Of a DNA stretch of 64,000 nucleotides, positions 8,138 to 18,200 are shown piece after piece. Location: positions 2,294,001-2,358,000 of the forward strand of contig OZ245730.1 of assembly GCA_965227145.1 (NCBI GenBank), given 5' to 3'. Below the pieces are notes generated by a model that was given only the letters and a program-made list of their open reading frames with translations, searched no databases and had not been told where the DNA came from. The stretch is from JACKAQ01 sp965227145 (lineage in GTDB: Bacteria > Calditrichota > Calditrichia > RBG-13-44-9 > J075). The number at the start of each line of letters is the position of its first letter. The first letter of the stretch is position 1. A program made the position numbers and the translations under genes.

Positions 8138-8455
8138 ATGGCTAAATGGGTAAACGTTGCAAAACTGAGTGATTTCGAAAACAAACATGTCGTTGTGGTT
8201 GATTACGATGACGTGCTGATTGCCATTTTCAAACTGGCAAATGGATTTTACGCGATTGAAGATACCTGCTCCCACGCCGAAGCTTCGCTGGCTGAAGGAA
8301 AAATTGTGGATGGCTGCGAAATTGAATGCCCGTTGCACGGCGCACGATTCGATATCCGGACCGGCGAACATTTGAGCTTTCCGGCAGTGACGCCGGTTGA
8401 ACCGTATCCCGTAAAAGTTGAGGGCACCGACATTTTGATAGAAGTCAATTGGTAA
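8138..8455 (+). CDS. Rieske [2Fe-2S] ferredoxin
   Basis: This 105-residue protein is a single Rieske domain. The ligands are C44 and H46 (DTCSHAEASL) and C64 and H67 (ECPLHGARFD), in the CxH and CxxH arrangement that binds a [2Fe-2S] cluster. It resembles the small ferredoxin components of dioxygenases and nitrite reductase small subunits, but no oxygenase or reductase gene is nearby. Similar stand-alone Rieske genes are often found at the end of suf operons. There is no signal peptide, so it should be cytoplasmic. The ribosome site is weak (GAG, 8126-8128). Confidence 0.92.
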   Translation: MAKWVNVAKLSDFENKHVVVVDYDDVLIAIFKLANGFYAIEDTCSHAEASLAEGKIVDGCEIECPLHGARFDIRTGEHLSFPAVTPVEPYPVKVEGTDILIEVNW

Positions 8456-8540
8456 TTTCCCGACGGAATCCCGGTTGATTATCTGAGCGATTTTCCGTAA
8501 TTTTTTCGAATTGACGACACTATATCCACAGTGGGAAACT

Positions 8541-9659
8541 ATGATTTATTGGCTCAAATCTGCAGCGGGACCGGTTGTAAATCGTGGGAAAGCGGCGTAT
8601 CGCCGGTTTGAAAAATATGCACCGATTGTCTCATTTATCGCCGGATTCGGTTGGGATAACTTCACACTTGGCAGAATCGACAGGGTTTTGGACAACTCTA
8701 TCCTGTTGTTTTATGTGGTTTTAGCCGGTGTGCTGATTGTGATTCAAAATTTGGTAAACCACGGCGTTCTCAGCAAACCGTTTTGGCTTCGCTATCGCGA
8801 ATGGTATCCGGTGATTGTCCAATTTTTGTTCGGCGGGCTGTTTAGCGCATACGTTGTTTTTTATTCGCAAAGCGCGGCGTTCACCAAAACCGATTTGTTT
8901 TTGGCAATACTTATTTTTCTGCTGCTCATCAACGAATTTCTGCGGGAACGGCTGGACAATCTGTATTTGCAGATGTCACTGTATTTTTTGGTTGTGTTTG
9001 CATTTCTCACTTTTTTCCTTCCGGTTGTGATAAAAACAATCAATGTGTGGGTGTTTTTACTCGGTGGATTTCTCAGTTTGAGCATCGTTTTAGGCATCAT
9101 TTTTGGGCTGCATCATTTTTCAGCCATCAAAAGTCGCGAGCAATTTCAACGGGTCAATTCTCTGATCTTGGGATTGTTCGTCATTTTTAACGCATTTTAT
9201 TTTTTGAACTGGATTCCGCCGGTGCCGCTGTCGCTAAAATATGGCAGCATTTGCCACAGCGTTGAACGGTTGGATGGCAAGTATCAGATCACGTTTGAGC
9301 AACCGGACTGGTATCAATTTTGGGCGCGTTTCAATCCGGAATTTCATTATGTTGAAGGCGATACGGTGTTCTGTTTTGCCTCCGTTTTTGCACCGACAGA
9401 ATTGGGCACTTCAATTTTTCATCACTGGCAAAAATGGGATGGAAAAAACAGCAGTTGGCATACAACAGACCGAATGCGGTATCAAATTACCGGCGGACGC
9501 GAAAGCGGGTATCGCGGCTACACATTCAAAAAAAATATTGCGCCGGGAGAGTGGCGGGTGGATGTCGAAACGGAGTCGGGAAAAACGCTCAGCAGGATGA
9601 AATTCGAGGCGATTCCGGTGGATTCTATCCGTGTTGATTTGGTGCAAATCGCTCGTTAA
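8541..9659 (+). CDS. DUF2914 multi-spanning membrane protein
   Basis: The product is about 372 residues. Residues 25-230 form six or seven hydrophobic helices, for example ILLFYVVLAGVLIVIQNLV and LFLAILIFLLLINEF. The C-terminal third is a soluble domain matching DUF2914, with its typical tryptophan- and glycine-rich ending (RESGYRGYTFKKNIAPGEW, then DVETESGKTLSRMKFE). The function of this family is not known. I prefer the ATG at 8541, preceded by GGGA, over an in-frame TTG at 8511. It is the last gene of the SUF-led transcription unit and its stop overlaps the convergent protease gene by four bases, leaving no room for a terminator. Confidence 0.8.
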   Translation: MIYWLKSAAGPVVNRGKAAYRRFEKYAPIVSFIAGFGWDNFTLGRIDRVLDNSILLFYVVLAGVLIVIQNLVNHGVLSKPFWLRYREWYPVIVQFLFGGLFSAYVVFYSQSAAFTKTDLFLAILIFLLLINEFLRERLDNLYLQMSLYFLVVFAFLTFFLPVVIKTINVWVFLLGGFLSLSIVLGIIFGLHHFSAIKSREQFQRVNSLILGLFVIFNAFYFLNWIPPVPLSLKYGSICHSVERLDGKYQITFEQPDWYQFWARFNPEFHYVEGDTVFCFASVFAPTELGTSIFHHWQKWDGKNSSWHTTDRMRYQITGGRESGYRGYTFKKNIAPGEWRVDVETESGKTLSRMKFEAIPVDSIRVDLVQIAR

Positions 9660-10738
9660 TTTTCCACAGGATTTTTGAAAAACAAATCCAGCAGATACCC
9701 TTTCCGGCGAAGCTGGCTGTCATTTTCCTGCAAAAACAGCAAAATGGATTCGATGGAAATGCCAAATGAAATGCCGTAATTGATTTTTTTTCGCATGGCA
9801 GCATAAATGCTGCCGGTGTATGGAACGTTGATTGGAAAATCCCCTTTTTCCGGGAATTCGCTGGGAACCAGCACCACTTCATTTTCCGCCGAAACCGCGT
9901 TTACGATGCCCACCAGTTCAAAATTTGGATAACCATCGCGAATCGCAAGTGCAATGCCGCCGCTAAAGCCGCGGTTAAACAAAGCGTCCAGCAAAAAATC
10001 GTGTTTGAAATTGCGGTTCGGACTGCTGACGATGCCGGTTGTCAGCATTTTTTTACCAGATGGGTAGCCGATCAAATACAGCAAACTGCCCCATTCCAAT
10101 TCTTCCGATCGCCCCAACCGATAGTCAAATACCGGAATATCTTCAGATACGAAAAGTAACTTTTTCCCAATAATCGCAATATCATTTTCATGATCGATTG
10201 CCAAAATTTCAAAATCTTCACCCTGCCGCAGATTTGCAAGAAAATTTTTCTGCTGTTTTTTAAAAGAAACGCGATGAATTATCGGCGATTCTTCACCTTT
10301 TTCGTTCGCGAAAAACGTATAAATCGTATCCGCAAAATCAACCACATGTGCGCAGGTTAACGCGGCAACCCTGTTCCGGTAATGATAGACAACCGTGGCA
10401 GTGCCAACGGCGTAATCGTTGAAAACAGTTCGTTCATATTTGCCGCTTTCAATCAAGTCCGAATTAATATCACCTTTTTGAATCTGGTCTTCGATCGGGA
10501 ATTGAAAGCTTTCGTAATACGCGGTTGCGTTGACCAGCTTCACCGTTTCCAGCATGTCGTTTAGCGCATCGGAATTTTCACCGAAGGGAAATGCCAAATC
10601 GTACCTGCCATCGCTGATCACCCCGGATGGCGTTTGAATAACCTGGCGCATACAGCCGGAGAACAAAAAAAATATTGCAAAAAGGCAACCGATTTGCCGT
10701 CCGAATGTTGCAAAAGATGGATGTATCAATGTTGCCAT
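9656..10738 (-). CDS. Lipoprotein trypsin-like serine protease
   Basis: The 360-residue product starts with a lipoprotein signal peptide ending at a lipobox (LFSGC, cysteine 29), so it should be anchored in the periplasm or outer membrane. The trypsin-like catalytic triad is visible: H131 in LTCAHVVDF, D186 in DHENDIAIIG and S259 in NRGFSGGIAL. There is no PDZ domain, unlike DegP/HtrA. Its ATG lies inside the end of the upstream M1 peptidase gene, with a 13-base overlap, which indicates translational coupling. A protein quality-control or processing role with the M1 enzyme is inferred. The substrate is unknown. Confidence 0.85.
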   Translation of the reverse strand: MATLIHPSFATFGRQIGCLFAIFFLFSGCMRQVIQTPSGVISDGRYDLAFPFGENSDALNDMLETVKLVNATAYYESFQFPIEDQIQKGDINSDLIESGKYERTVFNDYAVGTATVVYHYRNRVAALTCAHVVDFADTIYTFFANEKGEESPIIHRVSFKKQQKNFLANLRQGEDFEILAIDHENDIAIIGKKLLFVSEDIPVFDYRLGRSEELEWGSLLYLIGYPSGKKMLTTGIVSSPNRNFKHDFLLDALFNRGFSGGIALAIRDGYPNFELVGIVNAVSAENEVVLVPSEFPEKGDFPINVPYTGSIYAAMRKKINYGISFGISIESILLFLQENDSQLRRKGYLLDLFFKNPVEN

Positions 10739-13065
10739 TTTTCACTCTTTGTTTCGCATAAAACAGATTCTAAGTGATTGAAAATAATATCCTTAGGTTT
10801 TTCAGAAAACGGACCGATTTCAAAAGCTGTTTCGCCATCAATTAACTGACGGTGAACCTCGATCCGGTCGTTTTCAAACCTCACGCCGATCAACACCGGC
10901 ATTTTGAAATCCTGTGGCACGTTTTCCTGGCTAACCCGGCAACTCGCGCTATATTCGCCGCCCGGTAATTGGGCGATATTGTGGCTGAAAATGTAAGTTG
11001 GAATATCTGTTCCGAACACCCATTGGTTAAAAAACCAATCCCATTTTTCACCGGTAAACAATTCCAGAAATGACATAAAATGCGCTGTTGAAACCTGGCT
11101 GCCCGCATATTTACGGTAAAATTCGCCCAATAGTTGCCAGAAGCGGCTGTCGTCCAGCGTTCCGGTATCGGTCAGCATCGAGCGGATCATGTGCAGCACC
11201 CACGCACCTTTTTGGTAAATAATCAGCCGGTAATCGCCCTGCGTATCGCTGCTGAGTGTCCGGTATCCAAGCCAGATTGGCCCGGCTTTTTGACCATCGC
11301 CCAAAATAAATTTTCGGTTTCCGGTGATCTCTTTTCGCCGGGTTTCGAGCAAATCGTAAAATTTGTCGTCGTTATCTTCCTCTTTTTTAACGAGATCATG
11401 CAGATACAGCCAGCCGCAATATTCCGAAAATGCCTCGCTGATCCATTGATCGTGATACGTCGCAAAATCGACGCCGATGCCCCACCATTGATGCGCAACC
11501 TCGTGCGCGCGGAAAACCTCGTCGTCGCCGCTGTTGCGGGTCATTTGGAAGGTTTGCCACGACAGGTGAATCAATCCCGGAAACGCCTCGCCGTGACTGA
11601 AGGGAATGTCCGTTGCAAAAAAATGATTGAGGGGTAGGGGAGCCAGCATTTCCTGAAAAAGCGTCATGCTGCGGCGAACATCCTTTCCGACCTGAACTTC
11701 CATATTCCTGCCGCTACCGATGCCCTGCGCTGCCAGCGAATGGGCGATTTCCCGGTGCCCGGTTTCTGCCATTTGAATGGTAACCGGTGGAATGGTGTCA
11801 TTTACGATTTTGTAATCTGTAAAAAATCCGATATTAAATGACATGTTGTGCATCGGTTCCGGCGATTTCCAACGGCTGATAATCATTTTATCGAGCGTAT
11901 CCGCAGATACAAATTCGCCGGAACCGGCGAACTGGAAATTGTCCGGATAGCGATAGGTCACTCGGAAATCCGCTTTTTTGCGGGTGCCATGTTTGGGATA
12001 CCAATTTCGCGATGACCGGATATAAAACCAGTCTCTGGCGCGCTCAATCAAATCACCGTGATAGTGAAAAGTGATTTCCCGCATTTCACCAATTCCGGTA
12101 GTCCGGTCGCATTTTATCCATAAATAGGGATTTTCCTTTTCTTTCACAAATTCAACCGGCTCGCCATTTTCCCAAAAAGCGGAATCAATTTCCAGTTCGG
12201 AAAACAGGTTCAGCTCCAGCCAGTTTTGCGATTTCAACAATAATTCGAGTGAAATTGTTGCCGTTGCAGAAAATTTGAGCTGACTGCCTTTTAGCGTCAC
12301 ATCCAAATCGTATTCGGAAATATGCAACCGGCTTTTATCTTCCTCGCGCTGATCCGCCCCGGAAAGATAGTCCGAATGCTGATGAAACTGGTTGATCACT
12401 TCCGCAATATATAAATACGATGGCCCGTTCAGCCGGCGCATAAATCGCACTTCTTCTTCCTGAAACGGGTTGATTTCGAAAAATAACGGGTCGGTTTTGC
12501 GATCGCTGAAATGGGCATAAAAAAAGCCGTTAGTTTCGCTTTCGAGAACCGTTTTCATGATGGCGCTATCAAACTGTTTTCCGGTTTTCCGGTAAAGATA
12601 TTTGATGGCGTATTCAACGTCATCGCGAAAATCGCGCCGTGGACTTTTTTCGCTAAAGGTAAGTTTTTTCTGAAGTTCGGGTAACGTTGAATCCGCAAAA
12701 ACGATGAACAGTGATTTGAATTCTTCGCTTAATGACGGTTTTTCATAAAACCGTTCGAGCTGTTCGGCTTCGACATTCGTTGGCGGTGTGAACGAAAAAA
12801 CGCCCTCGCCCCGGAAAATTGCCGAATAAACCTTGCCGTTAATCGGTTTGCACAAATATAAAACACCTTTGTTGAGCGTAAATTTACCAACATCGCGAAT
12901 CAGTTGGAGATTGGTCACTTCCGCCATTTGTCCGGCGTCTGGTTCCAGGTCCATAAATGCGTCGTAAATCTGCCAATATTCCAGCTTTTCGGCGTCTTTT
13001 TGGGCACTCATTTGTGAGCCGGTCAGCCACAAAGTGCAACATATTACAGTGATTATTCGAGCCAT
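10726..13065 (-). CDS. Secreted M1-family zinc metallopeptidase
   Basis: The 779-residue product has an N-terminal signal peptide (MARIITVICCTLWLTGSQMSA). The gluzincin zinc site is complete: H521, E522 and H525 in HEVAHQWWG, with E544 exactly 18 residues on in WISEAFSEYCGW. The region from about residue 250 to 480 is the N-terminal beta-saddle of M1 enzymes. The usual exopeptidase motif GxMEN is not recognisable; the corresponding place reads SHGEAFPGLIHLS, so aminopeptidase activity is uncertain. The first 230 residues are not a known domain to me. It is 56 bases downstream of the histidine kinase gene and coupled to the lipoprotein protease that follows. Confidence 0.88.
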   Translation of the reverse strand: MARIITVICCTLWLTGSQMSAQKDAEKLEYWQIYDAFMDLEPDAGQMAEVTNLQLIRDVGKFTLNKGVLYLCKPINGKVYSAIFRGEGVFSFTPPTNVEAEQLERFYEKPSLSEEFKSLFIVFADSTLPELQKKLTFSEKSPRRDFRDDVEYAIKYLYRKTGKQFDSAIMKTVLESETNGFFYAHFSDRKTDPLFFEINPFQEEEVRFMRRLNGPSYLYIAEVINQFHQHSDYLSGADQREEDKSRLHISEYDLDVTLKGSQLKFSATATISLELLLKSQNWLELNLFSELEIDSAFWENGEPVEFVKEKENPYLWIKCDRTTGIGEMREITFHYHGDLIERARDWFYIRSSRNWYPKHGTRKKADFRVTYRYPDNFQFAGSGEFVSADTLDKMIISRWKSPEPMHNMSFNIGFFTDYKIVNDTIPPVTIQMAETGHREIAHSLAAQGIGSGRNMEVQVGKDVRRSMTLFQEMLAPLPLNHFFATDIPFSHGEAFPGLIHLSWQTFQMTRNSGDDEVFRAHEVAHQWWGIGVDFATYHDQWISEAFSEYCGWLYLHDLVKKEEDNDDKFYDLLETRRKEITGNRKFILGDGQKAGPIWLGYRTLSSDTQGDYRLIIYQKGAWVLHMIRSMLTDTGTLDDSRFWQLLGEFYRKYAGSQVSTAHFMSFLELFTGEKWDWFFNQWVFGTDIPTYIFSHNIAQLPGGEYSASCRVSQENVPQDFKMPVLIGVRFENDRIEVHRQLIDGETAFEIGPFSEKPKDIIFNHLESVLCETKSEKWQH

Positions 13066-13121
13066 AGATTTGATTTACGCAATTTTTAGGTTGAAATTCA
13101 ATGCCATAAATGAGGTATTTT

Positions 13122-14444
13122 TCAGCCATTCGGAAAAATTAACGTTACCGTTGTGCCTTTTCCGGTTTGGCTGATAACGGAAATTGTGCCGTTCATCTGA
13201 GCCGCCAACTGTTTTGTGATTGCCATTCCCAAACCGCTACCGGTTGCGCGGGTGCTGTAAAATGGTTCAAACATCCGCTCCAGCGTTTCGGCGGACATGC
13301 CGCAACCGTTGTCCGTTACCCGGATGGAAACGCTGTTTGAACCGCCATTTTTTGTGGCAATATCGACGACAATTTTACCGCCATCCGCAGCTGCTGCGAC
13401 CGATTGCCGGGCGTTTTCGATAATATTTATCATTACCTGTTTGAACGCATCCTCGTTCAATTTTAGCTGCGGGACGTTTTCCGGGAAGTTGAAAACGAGC
13501 CGTTCATCCTGAAATTGCCGTTTTAGCGATTGCAACAGTTCCGCGGGATTTTGGCTCGACAATGCCAGTTCTCGCTGCTTTGCGAATTGCAAAAAATCGC
13601 TGACCAGCCGGTTCAGCCGGTTAATTTCGTCGGGAATAAAATCGAACATTTCGTCATCGTGCTGCCGGTATTTTTTGCGCAACACTTCCGCCGATCCTTT
13701 GATGATGCTGAGCGGATTGCGAATTTCGTGAGCAACCATCGCCGCCATTTGCCCCAATTCCGCCAAACGGTTTTGCTTTTCCAACGTTTCCCGGGTTTGG
13801 AATAACTGCCGGATTGCCAGCACAATTAAGCCTGCAAATAACAAAATAACTGCGGTTCCGGCTGCCGCCGTAACAATCAGGCTGCGCCGGAAAAAATAGA
13901 GAGTGGCAAAAATATCTGCCGGTGCTTCAACCAGCAAAACGGCTGTCGGCACACCAAATTCATTTAAAATTGGCGTGTAAGTTGTTAAAAAATAATCGCT
14001 TCCAAAGTGAACACGCTCAACGAGCGTGCCCTCTCCGAGCTGTGTATTTTGAAAAAGACTGTCGTTTACCGGAAATTGTCTGGCGCGATTCTGACCGGCT
14101 TCGGTCAATTCGGGGGAAATCCACTGTGCTTTATCCGGCGAAATCACAAACACATTTTCCAGCTCACCGGCGCGTTGAAATTCGTAAAGCAACTGCTCCA
14201 GCGCAATCAACCGGACGTCGTCCGGTGACAGCCCGAACAAATCGGTAAACACAAATTTTTCGCTGATTTGCAGCGCATAAACTTCACTGTTGCGCTGCGA
14301 TTGACGGGAGAGTGCATCCAGCAGTTGGGTATCCAGCCGGTTCAAAAATAGCCAGCCCCAAAAATTGAGGAGAATCAGCGCCAAAACGCCGGCAGCAATC
14401 ACAACAAAAATGGATTTGGGGTTATTCGGCAGACGCAATTTCAA
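13122..14444 (-). CDS. Membrane sensor histidine kinase
   Basis: The 440-residue product has a transmembrane helix near residues 13-33, a roughly 150-residue extracytoplasmic sensor region and a second helix near 187-212. A HisKA domain follows with the phospho-acceptor H239 in MVAHEIRNPLSII. The ATPase domain has the N box (IIENARQSV), G1 box (VTDNGCGMS), F box (FEPFYS) and G2 box (ATGSGLGMAITKQL). There is no HAMP domain and no receiver, and no response-regulator gene is adjacent, so its partner is elsewhere or is the hybrid kinase at 15256-18576. The first four bases overlap the end of the nuclease gene (ATGA). Confidence 0.93.
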   Translation of the reverse strand: MKLRLPNNPKSIFVVIAAGVLALILLNFWGWLFLNRLDTQLLDALSRQSQRNSEVYALQISEKFVFTDLFGLSPDDVRLIALEQLLYEFQRAGELENVFVISPDKAQWISPELTEAGQNRARQFPVNDSLFQNTQLGEGTLVERVHFGSDYFLTTYTPILNEFGVPTAVLLVEAPADIFATLYFFRRSLIVTAAAGTAVILLFAGLIVLAIRQLFQTRETLEKQNRLAELGQMAAMVAHEIRNPLSIIKGSAEVLRKKYRQHDDEMFDFIPDEINRLNRLVSDFLQFAKQRELALSSQNPAELLQSLKRQFQDERLVFNFPENVPQLKLNEDAFKQVMINIIENARQSVAAAADGGKIVVDIATKNGGSNSVSIRVTDNGCGMSAETLERMFEPFYSTRATGSGLGMAITKQLAAQMNGTISVISQTGKGTTVTLIFPNG

Positions 14445-14947
14445 TCCTTGTCATCCCGGTTTTCGAATAGCGTTTTCCAGTAATCCACTTCCGCGTCGCT
14501 CAGATCGCTCTGAAATTTGGTTTTGGTTTGCTGAAACTTTTTATTGCTGCTGTTTGCTGTGCTGTTTTTGCGGATCATTCGCCCAAATTCTTCGGATGTC
14601 AGATTTGAAACACCGTGATCTTTGGCAGTCATCCGAATCACCCGGTCTGATGTCACAACGGTTAGTTTTGCCGGTGCTTTGCTTTTGCGAACCATTTTCC
14701 GGATCACATCGTCCGCTTCTTTTCCGGGCGAACTGAAAATTATTTTCAATAATTTTGCGGGAGAAAATGCGCTCGCTGACCGTTGCCGGTTGTCAAAAAC
14801 TACCGTGATGTGGCAGTTTTGGGTAGCTGCATAATTTTGCAATTGACGAATCAAATAGTCGCGTTGGGTTTCCAGTTCAAGATTCAGCGGGATATTCAGA
14901 TTCCCACAATTCAACAAATTGTAGCCGTCAATTATCAGCCGGTTCAT
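14441..14947 (-). CDS. NYN-domain ribonuclease, YacP/Rae1-like
   Basis: The 168-residue protein carries a NYN (PIN-like) nuclease fold. Acidic residues of the active site are in LIIDGYNLLN at the start, VVFDNRQ in the middle and GKEADDVIRKMV plus VTSDRVIRM later. Bacillus Rae1 (YacP) is a ribosome-associated endoribonuclease of this family, which gives the best functional analogy. About 40 polar residues follow the domain. I chose the ATG at 14947, with GGAT upstream, over the in-frame TTG at 14959. Its stop overlaps the histidine kinase start by four bases, an unusual coupling of an RNase with a sensor kinase. Confidence 0.85.
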   Translation of the reverse strand: MNRLIIDGYNLLNCGNLNIPLNLELETQRDYLIRQLQNYAATQNCHITVVFDNRQRSASAFSPAKLLKIIFSSPGKEADDVIRKMVRKSKAPAKLTVVTSDRVIRMTAKDHGVSNLTSEEFGRMIRKNSTANSSNKKFQQTKTKFQSDLSDAEVDYWKTLFENRDDKD

Positions 14948-15255
14948 TTTGCGATCCAATATTTTTTGCCGAGAAAATAAAGTTTTGGGAAAAATAGCCG
15001 TAAAACTGAGTTAAATCAAGTGTAATCATCTCTTTGCTACACGATGCAAAATATCGCATCAAAGTGTTTTTATGGCATCGGATTGTTAAAAAAAATGCAG
15101 AAACATTGAATAATTACAATAAAGAAATTTAAATCTACAGCAAAGTAGTAGGTTGACCTCAGATTTTTGTGGAAGTTTTAAAATTATTGTCGTATTTTCC
15201 GTTGGCACCAAAACAAACAGTTGCTAACGTGTATATTTTCAGGTAATTAGGCAAA
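14948..15255. other. Divergent intergenic region
   Basis: This 308-base AT-rich spacer separates the NYN gene (minus) from the hybrid kinase (plus). It holds the promoter at 14991-15019. It also holds an inverted repeat, GATGC (15043-15047) and GCATC (15056-15060), that could be an operator. I found no convincing plus-strand promoter and no small gene. Confidence 0.5.
14991..15019 (-). promoter_or_regulatory. Probable promoter of the nuclease-kinase-protease cluster
   Basis: On the minus strand TTGATT (15019-15014) is followed after 17 bases by TATTTT (14996-14991), about 44 bases before the ATG of the NYN gene. The boxes match the sigma-70 consensus moderately well. Confidence 0.5.
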
Positions 15256-18200
15256 ATGGACGAAACCGGAAAATCTTTGAAAGCATCGTCAACGCACGGG
15301 GAAAACCGCTATCCGGGGTTGTTGCAAACCTGGATTCGCGACAATGCCGAGTTGAAGCCGTTTATCAATATGAAATCCTGGTATTTGCTCGTCCAGTTTT
15401 TGCTGCGTTCGCTTAAATCCGACAATTCCGCAGAAATCGACACATTTATTTCCGATCTTTTCCCCAACCTGTTTCGCGATGAAGTACCGTATTTTTTAGC
15501 GGCGCAGGGGTTGACCAGTTTGCGCAGTTCGATGCTTTCATATATTATGGAAGAACAAAAAAGACGCGGCGCACGGGAAACCGATGAACAAATTTTAAAA
15601 GTGATCAGCATTTTTGACCGCGTTTTTCGCTATCTAAACACCCAGATTCGCCAATATTCCGAACCCAAAAATGGCACAGTGATTGAAATTCTCGATGGAG
15701 AATTGCCGGAAAACCGCCCAAGCCTGATGGTTTTGCGCGTTGACGGTCGCCGGTTCGAGGGAACTGTGCGCATGGATCGCCAACTGAAGCAATTCCTCGG
15801 TTTGGCAGAGCGTCGTTTGTTGACTTCGGTAAATTGGGACATGTTGATTCACCCGGACGACATGCCGGATGTCCTCACATCATGGCGTAATTCGGTTGAA
15901 AATCGCTCACCGGTTTACGAGCTTGGTTATCGTTTAAAACACAACGATGGCGACTGGCGAAACGTTCTGGAGATCGGGCGAATTTTGTATTCAACCGATG
16001 GCAAGCCCATCGCCGGCGTAACGGTGCTGATGGAAAGCGACACAGCCGAATTGCTGGGACAATTGCCGCCCGATTACCTGCTGCGATATCTGATCGATTC
16101 GCGAAAAGATATGACCTTGCTGGTTGATCAGAATGCCCAAACATTGTATGCGACGCCGTTGCTGGTTCAGCAAATTGCTCAACCGGAAAAACCGGCAAAC
16201 GGCACGCTGCCGAAAAGCGCCGCAGTTTTGCAAAACGAGAGCGACAGAAAAATTACTGCGGTTAATTTTTGGGAAATTTTGGCTCAATCGCAGAGTGCCG
16301 GCAAACATCGAAAAACGATTCAAATAAAAATACAAAATGATGCGCGGGAACAGGACAAAACGCTCGATTTCCGGTTGATAAAATTGGCAAAAATATTTGG
16401 CAAACCGGTTTATTTGCTGTGGGCGACCGAAATTAGTGCTCAAAAAAATGATTCGGAGCTTGCCGGTAGATTGGCAGGTTTGCATCGATTCAGCGCCGAA
16501 CTAAAGTCGCAAATTGATACCTCGCGAATTTACCAATCGGTCGTTGCAGCGATCCGCCAAACGATCCCGGCAGCAGATGCCGCAGCTATGCTATTGTTGA
16601 CAGACAACGGTTTTCTGTTCGGGTTGGGCTATGGATATCCCGAATCAGAAAATTCCGAACATGTATTTATCGATCGCCAAACGTTTCGCGATTGGGAAAA
16701 AAACGACGAAATTGATGTGCGCACGGAAGTATCAAAATTGCTTTCCGCCGAGCTGTTGAAAAATGAAAATCTGCAAAAAGAGCAGCAGCTTGTTGAAATT
16801 ATCCGGATTCATGGTCAGGCAAAAGTTATTTTGCAGGCTGGAATTACCCACCGTTCGAAAAAATTTGATGAAAATGATCGCCACATTTTTGTGCTGTTGA
16901 GCCAGTTTTGCCAATCGGCATTGGAGCGATTGACCGCTGTGCAGGGTGCCCGTGAAAAAGACGCCAATTACCGGATGATTTTCGATCGTTCGCAACTGCC
17001 AATGTGGATTGTCCGGGAAGGTGAGGGGCTTTCTTTTAATCGCCAATTCACCAATTTGATGGAAATTACGCCGGAGCGAGCGGTCGAATTGCCGATTTCC
17101 GCATGGATTCACCCGGATGATCTGGTGCTTTTCCGCAAAACGCTCAATTATGTTGAAGAAAACAGCAGTATTTATCAGGAAAATTTTCGCCTCAGCCGTG
17201 CCGATGGATTGGTAATTCCCTGTTCGGTTAATTTTTTGCCGATAGATTTTCGCGGCAAACCCGCTGTTTTGCTGGAAGCTTTGGAGCTGAATCCGGTCGA
17301 AAAACTGGAACCGCAATTGCAAAGCGCCCAAAAACGGGAAACGGTCAGCCAGTTGGCTACCGGACTTGCGCATGATTTCAATAATATTATTGGCGCAATT
17401 TTACCGAGCGCTCAAATGATTCTGCAGCAGCCGGAAAATATTGAGCAAAACCAGAACCGGGCGCGGGTCATTTATCAGATGGCGCAACGTGCGGCTGCGA
17501 TTACCGGTAAATTATTGAATTACTCCAAAAGCGAACCGGCAGTTGAAAAATCCCGATTCAGCCTGCTCGAACTGGTCGAAGATACGCGCGATCTGGTTGA
17601 AAAAATGGTCGGTTCTGCGATTGATGTGCAGTATGATTTGCCGGAATCTGCACCCGAAATCAATGGCGATTATGGTCAGGTAACGCAGGTGTTGCTCAAT
17701 CTTGCATCAAATGCAAAAGATGCAATGCCGGATGGCGGCAAAATAATTATTCGCGTTCGCGAGAAAATTATCGACGCTAAATCCGGTAATTTCAAAGCCT
17801 TAAAGCCCGGCAATTATGTGTGCCTGAGTGTGCAGGACAACGGCGGCGGTATTCCGCAGGAAATTCGCAAACAAATTTTTAAACCGTTTTATTCGACAAA
17901 AGGCAACGGGCAGGGTTCCGGTTTGGGATTGAGCATTGTGCAGGGAATCATCAAAAAGCATAACGGCTATTTAATGTTGCAAAGTGTTGAAAATAAGGGG
18001 AGCATTTTTCACCTGTATTTGCCTTCTGCGAAAGTTGCGGACCAAAAACAGACGACGACAGCCACGCCGAAAGCAGAGGCAAAACGTGCAGAAACCAAGC
18101 CGGAAACAAATCAGCCAAAAGTAGCAATTGTCCGCTCACCAGCCCGAAAAGACAGCGACAACGGGCACAACATCACGAATGGCAAAAGCGCGCCGAATGC

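Noticed and set aside
15232..15237. TATATT as the -10 of the hybrid kinase promoter
   Set aside because: No -35 at suitable spacing, and the start would leave almost no leader before the ATG.
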